Positions 20,968 to 31,327 of a DNA stretch of 64,000 bases are shown here, in pieces (within the stretch, counting starts at the first letter, position 1; every line of letters begins with the position of its first letter). This DNA comes from Mikania micrantha. Its lineage: Eukaryota > Streptophyta > Magnoliopsida > Asterales > Asteraceae. Made by a program: the position numbers and the translations under genes. The notes below the pieces were generated by a model, which was given only the letters and a program-made list of their open reading frames with translations, was not told where the DNA came from and searched no databases. The stretch spans positions 50,847,372 through 50,911,371 of the forward strand of contig CM018682.1 of NCBI GenBank assembly GCA_009363875.1. Reading direction: 5' to 3'.

Positions 20968-22840
20968 TCTGTAATCAAAAGAAAGTAAACGTATTTGAAC
21001 AGATTAACAGAAATGGGAGCAAATTGAAAATTTTTAAAATAATTCTTCATTCGTGCGAATGGGCTATAACAATGGTACGTTACACACAAATAGGTCCTTA
21101 GACGAATGAATATGAGACACGAATGAACATGTCATACGAATGAATCACAAAGACGAAGTAATTCGTTTTACAGAGCTCGTTCCTCTGTGATGAAGCACGA
21201 ATGAGACTCATTCGTTTGACCGAAGTTCTCTTAAACCCTAAACATCCAAAATAAATGATCAAATAACAAAGTTAGCAACATTATGTTCAGAAATATCCGA
21301 TTAGATTATTAAAACCAACTTTAGATTGATTTGAGTCCATTTTGGGTGCTTATTCGATCGAAATAAGTCCGAACAATTAAACCCGAAAAATCCGATCGGT
21401 TTTGGACTGTAAGTGATTAAAAATTTATGGAACTTGATCCCAGCTGTACTAGAAATAACCAAGAAATGTTATACGATCAGAATGGATCCAAAGAACAACA
21501 GAATATGGAGATGATGATCAAAGTGAGGTATCGGGCGAATGGGGTTCACACACATAGTTAACGAAAGAGAATATGTGTGAATGAATACACCGGATGAATG
21601 AACAACTCTAAATACAATATTCATTTGTATGTGAGAGTCATTCGTACATGATGTCTATTCGTGTGTGTGAGTCATTCATCCATGACATTTATGCGCCTGA
21701 GAGAACAAACGAATGACCTATTCGCTTGGCATGTTCATTCGTGCGAATGAGTATCCATGATAAATGATTCGCGTGAATGAGATGAGACCCTTGAACTTTT
21801 TTGTAATTTTAATAAAATAAGCACTAAACACAACAACCACTTTGAAAATTTACACGTTGTCCTTGTGATTGACATTATGAAGTTTTTTTAGTTTGGTGAA
21901 AGTTTGAGACAAAGATTGAACAACTGAATTAACAAATGATCACTTAAAAACAAATAAAAAATATTTTCGTGTTTTTCAGAGAAAAAGAAACTACACAAAC
22001 TAACAACCAAATAAACACATGTTTTTCTGAGAAATCTTTCAGGGTAGTGATAGATGCGAGAACATATCAATCTTGCAGCCTTGACTTTGAAACCTATGAG
22101 ATAGAGGGTTTATGATGCAACTATTGATATGATTGTCCACTTTAAACCCAACCATTGTTCATTTTTCAACAAATCAGTGATCAAGCATATCTTTTGATTG
22201 AGTTAATCACTCTAGTTAACTTGTAAAGGTCAAAACTAGTTGATAACACATCTCAGCATAACTTAGGACCTAAGATCATAAACTCTATAAGGTTCCAACT
22301 ATATTATATTTTTGCATTTTTATATTGATAACTTGCTCAAATTCAACTCAATCTCATGGACGGCTTCAGCTAGGGCTTAACAAAGCAATATGGCACATGT
22401 AAGAGCTGTATTGACTAAGATTTTGCAGAATCCAAATGGATGGCTTCAACTAGGCTACAACCCAGTGTATGGCACATATATGGAATCTAACTTATTTTAT
22501 TTTTGTATTTTTAAAGCTCATCCTATCTAAATGGACGGCTTCAACTAGGCTGTTACCCAATGTATGGCACGTGTACATAGTCGAACTTCCTTTATTTTCA
22601 TGTGATCCGATCATTTTTATTCGAATGGACGACTTACACTAGGCTGTAACCCAGCAATGTGGCACGTATACGAACTTGAACTCATAAATCATTGTAAACC
22701 TCATAAGATCTTATGATACGAGGTGTACACAAGATTTGAATATTTAAAAGTAATATAAATAAAACTATATACAATAGAAAATAAAAAAAAAATAGAAGAA
22801 ATGATCATTTGTGAGACTCAGTTTGAGGAATGACTTCATT
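20968..22840 (-). other. SIRE1 spacer between pol and the env-like ORF
   Basis: No homologous ORF is seen. Near the env-like start are CATTCG/CGAATG palindromes (21048-21061 and 21736-21749, both CATTCGTGCGAATG) and many GAATGA/TCATTC words between 21040 and 21780, like those of the LTR. Nearer pol are four copies of a 50-bp motif (22355-22672). The same arrangement is present in SIRE2 (58861-60957). Confidence 0.7.
22355..22672. repeat. Four copies of a 50-bp spacer motif in SIRE1
   Basis: Copies start near 22355, 22434, 22529 and 22623 (spacing 79-95 bases). The shared text is ATGGACGGCTTCA, CTAGG, then ACCCA or ACAAAGCA, then TATGGCACGTGTA. Some copies contain the CACGTG core. SIRE2 has three copies with the same order at 60224-60495. 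Confidence 0.85.
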
Positions 22841-25292
22841 TTTCTGAAAGACCCCATTAGCCGATAACAGATATAGAAATATAGGTTTATCGAAAGCTTT
22901 AGTATAAAGATCGGCTTCTAGTGTTTGACGTGATTTTTAACAACATCGATTAACTTCTTTTCAAAACAATCACGTATAAAGTGATATTTAATGTCGATGT
23001 GTTTTGTTTTTGAGTGTTAGACTGGATTTTTAGTGACGACTATGGAAGCAGTATTATAAACAAAAATAGGAGTGTCTGAAAAATTTAACGCATGGTCCCT
23101 TGGATGTTGTTGAATCCATATGATTTGAGAACAGTAGCTTGCAGCAGCAATGTATTCAGGTTCACATGTTGAAGTCGACACCACGTCTGCTTCTTGCACT
23201 GCCAGGTAATTAAGCATTTGTCAAAGAATTGGAACCCCGTAGATGTTGACTTCAAATCTCTTTTTCATCCACCATAATCCGAGTCACTATAAGTAGTAAG
23301 TTCAAAGTTATCATAATTAGGATACCATATTCCAAGATCTGGTGTATCCTTCAGATAACGAAAAATCCTCTTCACAACAATTAGATGAGATACTCTTGGC
23401 TTAGAATGATAACGTGCACACAAACAAGTAGCAAACATGATGTCTTGCCGAGAAGCTGTGAGATACATAAGAGATCCGATCATCCCTTGATACAGAGCAG
23501 CCTTAATTAACTCCCCCTTTTCATCTAGAGTAATCCCATGATTAATAGCCAATTGGGTACCAGCACATTTTGCATCCAACATCTGAATTTGCTCGGTATG
23601 TCACCAACATATTTGATTTGATGAATAAAGATTCATGCCTCAGTTTGATCCACCTATAATCCAGGAAAGAAATTCATTTCTCCCATGGAGCTCACTTCAA
23701 ACGTTTCTTTCATAACTTTTTCAAATTATTTGCATAGAACATCATTTATGTATCCAAAGATGATATCATCCACATATACTTGTACCAAGAGTAAGTCTCC
23801 ACCCTTTTTTCGAATGAACAAAGTGCAGTCAACCACACATCTTCTGAACCCGTTGTTCAGAAGGTGAGTAGAAAGTGTCTCATACCACGCTCGCAGAACT
23901 TGGTGCAATCCATATAAAGCCTTGTCCAACTTTTAGACTTGGTCACGATGTAATGGATCTTCAAACCTAGGAGGTTGATTGACATCCATTTGATACACTT
24001 TGAATCTTTTGTAGAATGCATATGCCAAGAAAATTATTATTTCTTCAAGACGAGCAACCGGTTCAAACACTTCATTATAGTCAATTCCTTCAATTTGGCT
24101 AAAACCTTGCATCACTAGACGTGCCTTGTTTCTAATCACAATCCCTTGATCATCGCGCTTGCAGCGAAGAACCCATCTAGTGCCAATCACTTTGGCATCT
24201 TTTGGTCTATCGACAAGCTGCCAAACCCCAAGTTTCTGAAATTGCACCAGTTCTTCCTGCATCGCATCAACCCATGATTCTTCTTTCAAAGCTTCTGAAA
24301 AAGTTCTGGGTTTAACTTGGGAGATAAAACATGAATGTGCACAGAAATTTATGTCTCCAAAGTCAAGTATGTTAGCAAGTCCTCCTAAAGTTAACTGATT
24401 TCAAGTCCTGAGTCCATCATTCAAATTTTCAATGATGTTCTCTTGAAGATGCATGTTGTTTATTCTGCCAACAGGATGGGCAGGAACAACAACTTGTGGA
24501 TTTAGACTATTAAGACTGGGATCATCAAGAACAGGAACTATATTGTCAACATCTGGATTAACAACATCTGGCTATGAATCATGATCATCTGAGTCTGAAC
24601 TGTCATCCTTTGTCAACAAGATATTTGGAACAGATGATGGTTGCACTTGTTCATCAGGTGCATTCTGTGCATCATACATCAACTGAACTGCTACATCTTC
24701 CTCAGAGTACATGGGAGGCATGTTGAAGGAGTCAAACAGATTAGAAAAGTTACACATCTAATCGAGACCCTTTCCTGGTGGCGGTAAAGTATATCTTTGA
24801 ACATCCACTTGGTACCACTCTTCCACATTGTGAGTTGATCGGTTGTATACCCTTTTGTTTGGAATGTCATACCCTAGAAAATAACCTTCTTCCACCTTTT
24901 CATTGAACTTTCCTTGCTTATATTTCTTATGCATTGTGCATGGAGCACCAAATGGTTCAAGATACTTAAGATTTGGTTTTCTGTTGTGGAGCAACTCAAA
25001 GCAAGTCTTCCCATGTCGCATAACAATCAATGTCCGGATCAATGTATAACATGCATTAGCAATTGCTTCATTCCAAAATTGAACCAATAAGGAGGAGTCA
25101 GCAAGCATCGTTCTAGCGGTCTCAATTAAAGTTTTGTTCTTTCGCCCAGCAACACCGTTCATTTGTGGGACAAACTGATGTACAATTCCACGTGGATTGC
25201 AGAAAGTCTACATATTGTGATTTTTAAACTCAATCCCGAGAACATGGATACATTCGAACGTTTCAGATTTCTCCATCATGAAAAACACCCAA
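22841..25292 (-). pseudogene. SIRE1 pol: C-terminal integrase, RT and RNase H (broken)
   Basis: From 25292 downward: FVPQMNGVAGRKNKTLIETA (integrase Glu region, with Glu replaced by Gly before R-K-N), FWNEAIANACYTLIRTLIVM, FGAPCTMHKKYKQGKFNEKV; then an acidic linker; RT with ESWVDAMQEELVQFQKLGVW, GTRWVLRCKRDDQGIVIRNK, GFSQIEGIDYNEVFEPVARL, KALYGLHQVLRAWYETLSTH and VQVYVDDIIFGYINDVL (catalytic Y-V-D-D); RNase H with GMIGSLMYLTASRQDIMFAT, YSDSDYGG and STCEPEYIAAASYCSQIIWI. A short in-frame deletion removes about 12 residues after QMDVN relative to SIRE2, and several stops and frameshifts follow. The integrase is cut by LTR L3 at 25293. Confidence 0.85.
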
Positions 25293-25548
25293 TGTAACAT
25301 CACTACATTTCAGATAATTGTTATTTCACATACGTTAATAATGATAGAACACATTATGGTAATTGAATGCTTTGATATTGAATTATTATATGAACACTGA
25401 TATACACGATTGAGAACACACAGTAATATGCATGAATCATGGGGAAGTTTAGTTTGAAACATAACTAGACATACCCATAGCGATTATTGCAGTTGAATAC
25501 GCATGATATATTTTGTTTAAATGGTATTGGTAGTAGTGTAGGATTCTA

Positions 25549-25900
25549 TCACCAAATATAGGCAAGGGCATAGTCATGATCTATCGAAGAGGTGGTGGGC
25601 TGGTGGCTGGATAAGTTGCGACTGATTCCTATGTATGCCTTGTACATAAGCTTTCTTTGGGTTGTCATGAGTATGGCGGTGTTAGGATTTGGTGAGGAGA
25701 ACCTAAAGCTTCTTTTTTTAGTTGTAAAGGTTTAAGGTTATATCACTAAATATAGTCAAGGACACATGGTCATGTTTTATCGAAATGGTGGTGGGACGGC
25801 GGCTGGATAGGTTACTACCGACTCCTACGTATCCCTATACGTAAACTTATTTCGGTCTATCATGGATGTGTGAGTGATACGATTTAGTGAATAAAACCTT
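25549..25900. repeat. Imperfect tandem duplication of about 193 bp in L3
   Basis: The text from TATCACCAAATATAGGCAAG (25549) through GGCGGTG, GATTTGGTGA recurs from about 25742 as TATCACTAAATATAGTCAAG onward, with shared GTGGTGGG, GGCTGGATA and ACTCCTA/ATTCCTA. The copies are diverged by eye to roughly four bases in five. Confidence 0.75.
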
Positions 25901-26343
25901 TGGGGAAATTGGATTTGATATATATAATAAAATAATAATAATAATAATAATGAAAACATTTACGCTATGGTGAGGTCACAAGTAAAAGTGAATGCGAGAA
26001 TGTTATTTTAGAAAGGTTAACCTAATAGTTTGTTCGCGTGAGAGACAATTCACACGAATACGTTTATTAGGAATAATACTTCTGAAATGATATTCCATAC
26101 ATTGTAATTCAAGCTGGAATATGATACGAGCGTTGTATTTGTAAAGGTGACGATCTTTACAAATACAAACGTAAGTGACGCGTTCCAACGAAATAACCAA
26201 AAAAAATAAATATTTTTACGATAATTAAAATAATAAGATTTAAAATGTTTACTAGGAGTATAAAGTTATTTGATGCAAAAACTGACCAAACGTTACGAGA
26301 ACGCGTAAACGAAAGGAACCGAACATGCGTGTTATACCCGGGC

Positions 26344-26350
26344 TATAAAA
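26344..26350 (+). promoter_or_regulatory. TATA box of LTR L3
   Basis: GGCTATAAAAGCC lies just upstream of a pyrimidine-rich leader (CTTTCTTCATCAC, CTCTCTCTAG). The same box-and-leader arrangement is seen on the minus strand in LTR1, LTR_B and the tandem units. Confidence 0.65.
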
Positions 26351-26929
26351 GCCATGTTTCTTCCTTTCTTCATCACATTTTTGCAGCCTTCATTCTCTGT
26401 CTCTAGAAATCACGTCCACTTTCTCTCTCTAGTTTCTCTATGTAGTGAACTCACTTGTTTTCCCACCATTCTTGAAGATTTTGTTACCAAAACATTTCTC
26501 CACTGAAGAAGCTCAAAAGTACAAGGATTTCAAGCTTTTAACCACGTTTTCAAGGTAGTTCTAAAGATTCCAAACCGAGTTCTTGTGCAAAACGATAATC
26601 TTCTGGGTTCCGCCTTTAGAACCGGTTATACACACATAATCATCATAAACGAGCTTTGAGTGAACGATTTGGAAGCTTTAGGATACTTGTGCCTTCGAGA
26701 TTGTTCCATTGATACTCTGACCCATCGAGACTGCTAATTTCGACCAGGCACTATCGATACTATGATTCTCCGACACTTCTAGTATCGATGACTACCCATC
26801 GATATTATTCATTGAACTTAGCCAAGTTATTCTTCATCGAAACTATAAGGCTTCGATACTAATAGTTCGAAAGTGGCTGCCAAGATTGCTGAGGGTTGAT
26901 GATGGATCTATTGATACTAATCTTAATTT

Positions 26930-26932
<3 letters not shown>

Positions 26933-26980
<48 letters not shown>
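26933..26980. repeat. TA dinucleotide microsatellite
   Basis: About 24 uninterrupted TA repeats lie between ATTTTATG and TCATCGATAC. The Tyr/Ile-repeat ORFs crossing it on both strands are artefacts. Confidence 0.97.
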
Positions 26981-26983
<3 letters not shown>

Positions 26984-27468
26984 TCGATACTAATAATGAA
27001 GTGGTTGATACTATATATGTCCCATCGATACTATCTGTCACACCCCGAGCCGGCGGGCTGGATCGACTATCCCGTTAGGCGGAAGGTTCCCGGGGCGTGA
27101 TATCGTTGTTATAATCGACATGATCAGATTGTTTGCATAGCACATGATATATAAATGAGAAATGCTAACATGACATTGCTATATAATTACAAAGTTAAAT
27201 TACATTGTTATGTTCATAATTTAACTAAGTAATTCTACCAAAAAGAATCATTGGGTTTCTATCTTGTATCTGCACAAGATTTACAAAATATGATTCAATG
27301 TTTTATCATTCAAAAGTATGATCAACACAAAATGCAGCTAGGTCTCCTAAGAGTCCACTACCTATTTTCCTTAATGCTGGTGGCTAAGCATTTAAACAAA
27401 GTCAACACTAGGTTGGTGAGTTCATAAGTTTGATAATTGAAAATTATTGATTTATTGTCATTCATGTT

Positions 27469-30271
27469 TGTGACAATCCGACTTTTCGAATTAACCTCGT
27501 TAACTGAAAATAACGAAGTTAAAAATAGGTAGGCCCAATAAGGCCAAAGTAGGCCCAATAAGGCCAAGGGAGGCCCAATGAGGCCAAGGTAGGCCCAATG
27601 AGGCCCAAAGTAGGCCCAATTGTATTTATGAGGCCCAAAAGGATTAATCTAGCCTATAATAGTTCAATTGGTCAAATTAGTGACAAATTGTTATTTCGGG
27701 ATAACTTAGTTAACAAAAATTAACGGAAAGTGTCGCGAAATGTCACGAAATCAAATTTGTAGGAGTAAAAGTAGGTAATATAAGTAAGAAATACTTTAAT
27801 CCAAGGTTTGTCTTGTAATTAGTAATGAAATAGGCAATTTTGACCTTTAGAGTCAAAATTCAATTATGTCAATGATAGGAAATTCGAAATTGGTGTTATT
27901 ACACTGAAATTAATGGAATTAACCTTTCAATCAACTAATATTATTGATCATTAGCAGTTATAATACGTTACTAAACCGCTAACCATCGGAATTAATCAAG
28001 AATTTGTATCACAAGTTGAAACCGATGCTATTTATTATCCAAAATCACATCATTCGGCTTCATTACATCAAATTGAAGCATCATACTCCCTAATCGGCAC
28101 TTTTAGCACCTTTTACACATCACAATCGGAAACATCTGCTTCGGGATTGAAGGACTCGATTAAGCTCGGCCGAAACACAAGCTCATTGTCGTTCCATATA
28201 AATTCGAAGATAATCCATGTAACTATCATTATCTAAACGTTCTTTCTAACATGTCTAAGCAAATCCCTAACCAAATCGTTACTGAGGATAACTAATTATA
28301 CGATTTCAATAACTAGGGTTTACATAAGAAACGGTTTTGGGGGTTGCTGATCAATCAAGTTTAAGAATCCAATTAATGTGCATGAGTAGTTTCATAAGCC
28401 TCCGATTTATAAAATCCATATGCGAATTTCACGAAATCATATCGAATTGCAGGAGATAGAGTTCTAGGGTTCTTGAACTAAAATGATTTGGGGGTCTCGG
28501 TTCAAACGACTTGAAAACTCAAATCAATCTATACAGATAGTTTCGGAATCCTCTGTTTATCGAAAACCCGTTATCAATTTCATAAAATTTCAACGAATTC
28601 ATGGATTTCGAATGTTAGGGCTTTTTGGTTAAGGCAAATGGGGGTTTTCTATTTTAATGATCGCGATATTCTGATTAAATAGCACAGAAGGGTTCGAAAT
28701 TCTCTGTTTAATAAATCCCCCATGAATTTATAGATTTAGATAAGTGAATTTAACCAATTCGAATCAAGAGTTTGATAGTAATGTTCGAATCTCTTGGATG
28801 TACTGTTTCTGTCGATTTGTTTGACTGATAATCAAATTAAATCCACCCCTGAACTCGTTCGGATGTTTGGAATAAAAGCCCTTTGAGTTTGGGATTAATC
28901 GGATTCGAATTGGGGTTCGATTTGGAACCTTTGCTTCGGCTAGGGAATAGCAAAAGGAACCCGATCCTTTGATAGTTAAAACCATTTTAAAACCAAACAA
29001 TTAATGAATGTTGGAACAGAAGAGATGGTAGGGAAGGTGTTGCATGGGGGGGAGGTCACGGGTTTGAACCCGGCCTCCACCTATTTTTGATTTTTGGGTT
29101 AGTTTAGCATCTAGGCCATATCTCATTCGTTGAAGCTCCGATTTGATCCATTCAAGTTGCGTTGGAACCGTAACGGATTCCCGAACATATTGGAATGATA
29201 AAATTCACATTTTTGATCGAAAACGTAATCGTGTGTAATTGTGGTTATTTAAATAAAAATCATATATGATTATATGACTTTACTTAAACAAGTTCAAAGG
29301 CACGTGTATCGACGTATGCATGTTTCTAACGAGTCCAACATACGTGTGTGGACACGTATGTGATTCCAAGCACAAAACGACTATTCGAATAACACTAAGT
29401 TATTGTTTAAACACAGATCCTTCGTAAGAGGATTATCTACACGAGCTCACGTATTTGATCATTCTGCAATAATCAAAGGTGCGTACACGGCCCCTTTCTT
29501 ATTTTAAACTGTTTTGGGGGAGAAAACATGTGCAACAAACATTTTAGATACATATCACTTGCATGAGTTAGCTGTTTACATTTTGTGACAACATAGCATT
29601 TAAAAGTCCTTACACTTCGAACCGTTTAGTTTGCCGTAGTGCAAAGCGTGGTAGTTGGAAATAGATCTATTAGGTTTGACAAACCTCACTTGGTAGATGG
29701 GATCTACGCAGGTGTTTGACTGACCAAACACACATTACTATTGTTTGTTCTAGACAATAGTGGCAAGGCAAAAACATGCTATAGCATGGCAATCGTCAGC
29801 TTCGGTGTCGACCACTTATGTAAATAGTACAAATGACTAGTTATCATTACTATGCATGTGTGATTATGTTATCTGCAAACTTGATATTCAAACTGTTGTT
29901 TTGAACATTATGAATGCTTAAACCTGTGTTATGCACCAACCTTTGTGTTGACTTGATTTACATGTTTTCTCAGGACGTTAAGGTGCACAAGAAAGCAGGC
30001 ATGGACTAGGAGATTGAGTCGCATGCATGACTTTACATTTTAGTTATTTGAATTTGAACATTTGAAACTTTTTATTGTAATTTACATTTTACAACTGTTA
30101 CTGGTTTTAAAACGCTTCCGCAAACTTTGAAAACTCTGATGTTATGTTTTTAGACCAAAGTATGTTTTTAAATCCATATAGAGGTCTTCGTTATGTCTAA
30201 TAATCTGAGATCCTGGTTTGTCACGTTCCCAAACGGTATGATTCCGTTAGTTGAAAATTGGGGGTGTGACA
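27469..30271 (+). repeat. 5' LTR of the Tekay-like element
   Basis: It starts TGTGACAATCC and ends GGGGGTGTGACA. Near the start is a run of GGCCCAATAAGGCCAA-type repeats (27530-27620). A possible TATA box (TATAAAT) is at 28197-28203. At 29051-29071 a tRNA-like T-arm occurs with a B-box-like GGTTTGAACCC. The last 55 bases can fold, because TGTCAC at 30221 pairs with GTGACA at the LTR end. No coding sequence is supported; the 78-residue minus ORF at 28764-29000 also occurs in the other LTR and is not thought real. Confidence 0.93.
29051..29080 (+). other. tRNA-like T-arm with B box in the 5' LTR
   Basis: GGAGGTCACGGGTTTGAACC followed by CGGCCTCCACC folds as a T-arm with a partial acceptor stem (GGAGG with CCTCC). 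The 3' LTR copy has GGTTCGAACCC (37981-37991), which fits the pol III B box exactly; here one C is T. No complete tRNA cloverleaf is present upstream. Confidence 0.5.
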
Positions 30272-30274
30272 GAT

Positions 30275-30287
30275 TGGTATCAGAGCC
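30275..30287 (+). other. Primer binding site of the Tekay-like element
   Basis: TGGTATCAGAGCC lies 3 bases after the LTR end and is complementary to initiator Met tRNA, as is usual for chromoviruses. Confidence 0.93.
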
Positions 30288-30454
30288 ATTGGTTATAGCG
30301 AACTAGGTTTGCATTTGTAGACTTAGACTATAACTGTTAGACATTAGACACGTATGCCTACACATATTACTTAGGAATTACATATGACATTATGTAATAG
30401 ACTTGCTTACACATTCCATGGCACTGCACTTACATATGGTATTATGTAACAGGC

Positions 30455-31087
30455 ATGGCATCTTCATCATATATATACATTGATGATTCGGAGGATGAGG
30501 AGCCGGTGGTTCCCGCACCACCATCATCACCAGCACCACCTATTCCATCACCTCCACCATCTGAGAGAGATAACTCAGACCCTGAGGAGGATCCGGAGGA
30601 GGATCCAGATGAGGACCCGGAGGAGGATCCGGATGAGGACCCGGATGAGGATCCGGAGGAGGAGCCAGCAGAGGGTACTCAGGAGATTCCTGCTGAGGGA
30701 CCTTCTACCCATCCACCACCTACATTGGATGTTCCGGAGCCTAAGAGGCAACGGACTGATGCTGAGGAGATTGCCAAACTGCGTGAGGACTTGTACTGGG
30801 CGAACGACAGGATTGAGTATAATGTTCGGGAACTATGGGATGCAAATGAAAGACAGGATAATCTTGCCCATCTGGTTAATGACATGCGAGATGAGATCAT
30901 CCATTTGATTGGTCGTCTCGAAGCTTCTGAGAACCGAGCTGAGATTTTGGAAGGCAGAATTGAAGCCTTGGAGGGTTTAGTGGTCTCGGAGAATGAAGAG
31001 GAGAATGAAGAAGATGAAGAGGAGGATGGGGAAGAACCAGCACCAGCTGTTGATTCTGATCCTGAATCTACTGTTGAGGATGATTGA
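30455..31087 (+). CDS. Extra acidic ORF upstream of gag in the Tekay-like element
   Basis: An intact frame of 210 residues starts at ATG 30455 (MASSSYIYIDDSEDEEPVVP) and ends at TGA 31087. The N-terminus is Pro/Ser-rich, residues 42-69 are a run of Asp-Pro-Glu-Glu/Asp repeats, residues 93-100 are a short basic patch (PKRQRTD, a possible nuclear localisation signal), residues 100-175 form a long helix-prone, coiled-coil-like segment (EIAKLREDLYWANDRIEYNV, LVNDMRDEIIHLIGRLEASE), and the end is again acidic. ORFs with such DPEEDPEE tracts before gag are, as I recall, common in Gypsy elements of the daisy family, annotated only as hypothetical. It is separate from gag (241 bases apart) and lacks known catalytic motifs. 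Its role is unknown; a chaperone, targeting or regulatory role would be a guess. Confidence 0.7.
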   Translation: MASSSYIYIDDSEDEEPVVPAPPSSPAPPIPSPPPSERDNSDPEEDPEEDPDEDPEEDPDEDPDEDPEEEPAEGTQEIPAEGPSTHPPPTLDVPEPKRQRTDAEEIAKLREDLYWANDRIEYNVRELWDANERQDNLAHLVNDMRDEIIHLIGRLEASENRAEILEGRIEALEGLVVSENEEENEEDEEEDGEEPAPAVDSDPESTVEDD

Positions 31088-31327
31088 TTTTCTTTAGTTT
31101 GTTTAAACTTATTAGGGGCGGGTTGTGTCCCTACATTAGATGTTTGGAAAATTTATGTTTTGATTTCAAAAGTATTGTACTCAAATCAGATTTATCTATT
31201 GAAAAACTATTATTTATTGCCAACAGTTGTGTTGATTTATATATTACATGTTGTGTTTGTTGTATTATTTACACATGTCACATTGGACTTTGATAACACT
31301 CTAACACTTCTTTTAACTAGGAAGATA
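31088..31327 (+). other. AT-rich gap between the extra ORF and gag
   Basis: The stretch is T-rich and ends in ACACTTCTTTTAACTAG just before GAAGATAATGGCTGAG, the gag start. The pyrimidine run plus AG resembles a 3' splice site, which would let gag be made from a spliced RNA that skips the extra ORF. The frame does run open from 31160, but its hydrophobic start before 31328 lacks homology to gag. Confidence 0.4.

Larger units (their letters stand above)
382..25292 (-). mobile_element. SIRE1: old SIRE/Maximus-like Copia element, split by nested insertions
   Basis: Read on the minus strand the order is integrase (broken at 25292), RT, RNase H, spacer, env-like ORF, 3' LTR ending at 382. The order and each part match the second copy at 54687-64000. 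Its env-like ORF is interrupted between 1604 and 18387 by the Athila-like element, and its integrase is cut at 25293 by LTR L3. The 5' half (gag, protease, N-terminal integrase, 5' LTR) is not in the window and may lie beyond it. The LTR starts TGTAGGACC on the plus strand, equal to the minus-strand end of the SIRE2 LTR. The flanking 5 bases at 377-381 are ACGAC, but the partner duplication is not visible. Many stops and frameshifts show a dead copy. Confidence 0.8.
25293..27035 (+). repeat. LTR L3, plus orientation, inserted in SIRE1 integrase
   Basis: It begins TGTAACATCACT exactly where the SIRE1 integrase reading stops. The left flank CCCAA (25288-25292) is the candidate target duplication; the right end is not found. 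A TATA box (TATAAAA, 26344-26350) is followed by a CT-rich leader with TCTCTAGAAATCAC, the mirror image of the leaders of LTR1 and LTR_B, so this is a related family in the opposite orientation. It contains a duplicated block of about 193 bases (25549 and 25742), a cluster of ATCGATACT words (26740-27035) and a TA microsatellite. It continues at 43159 after LTR1. No gene is seen. Confidence 0.65.

Noticed and set aside
26859..27078. ORFs with Tyr/Ile repeats on both strands
   Set aside because: They are translations of the TA microsatellite and have no other support.
29051..29080. A genuine tRNA gene
   Set aside because: Only a T-arm and part of an acceptor stem are seen; no D-arm or anticodon arm fits upstream.
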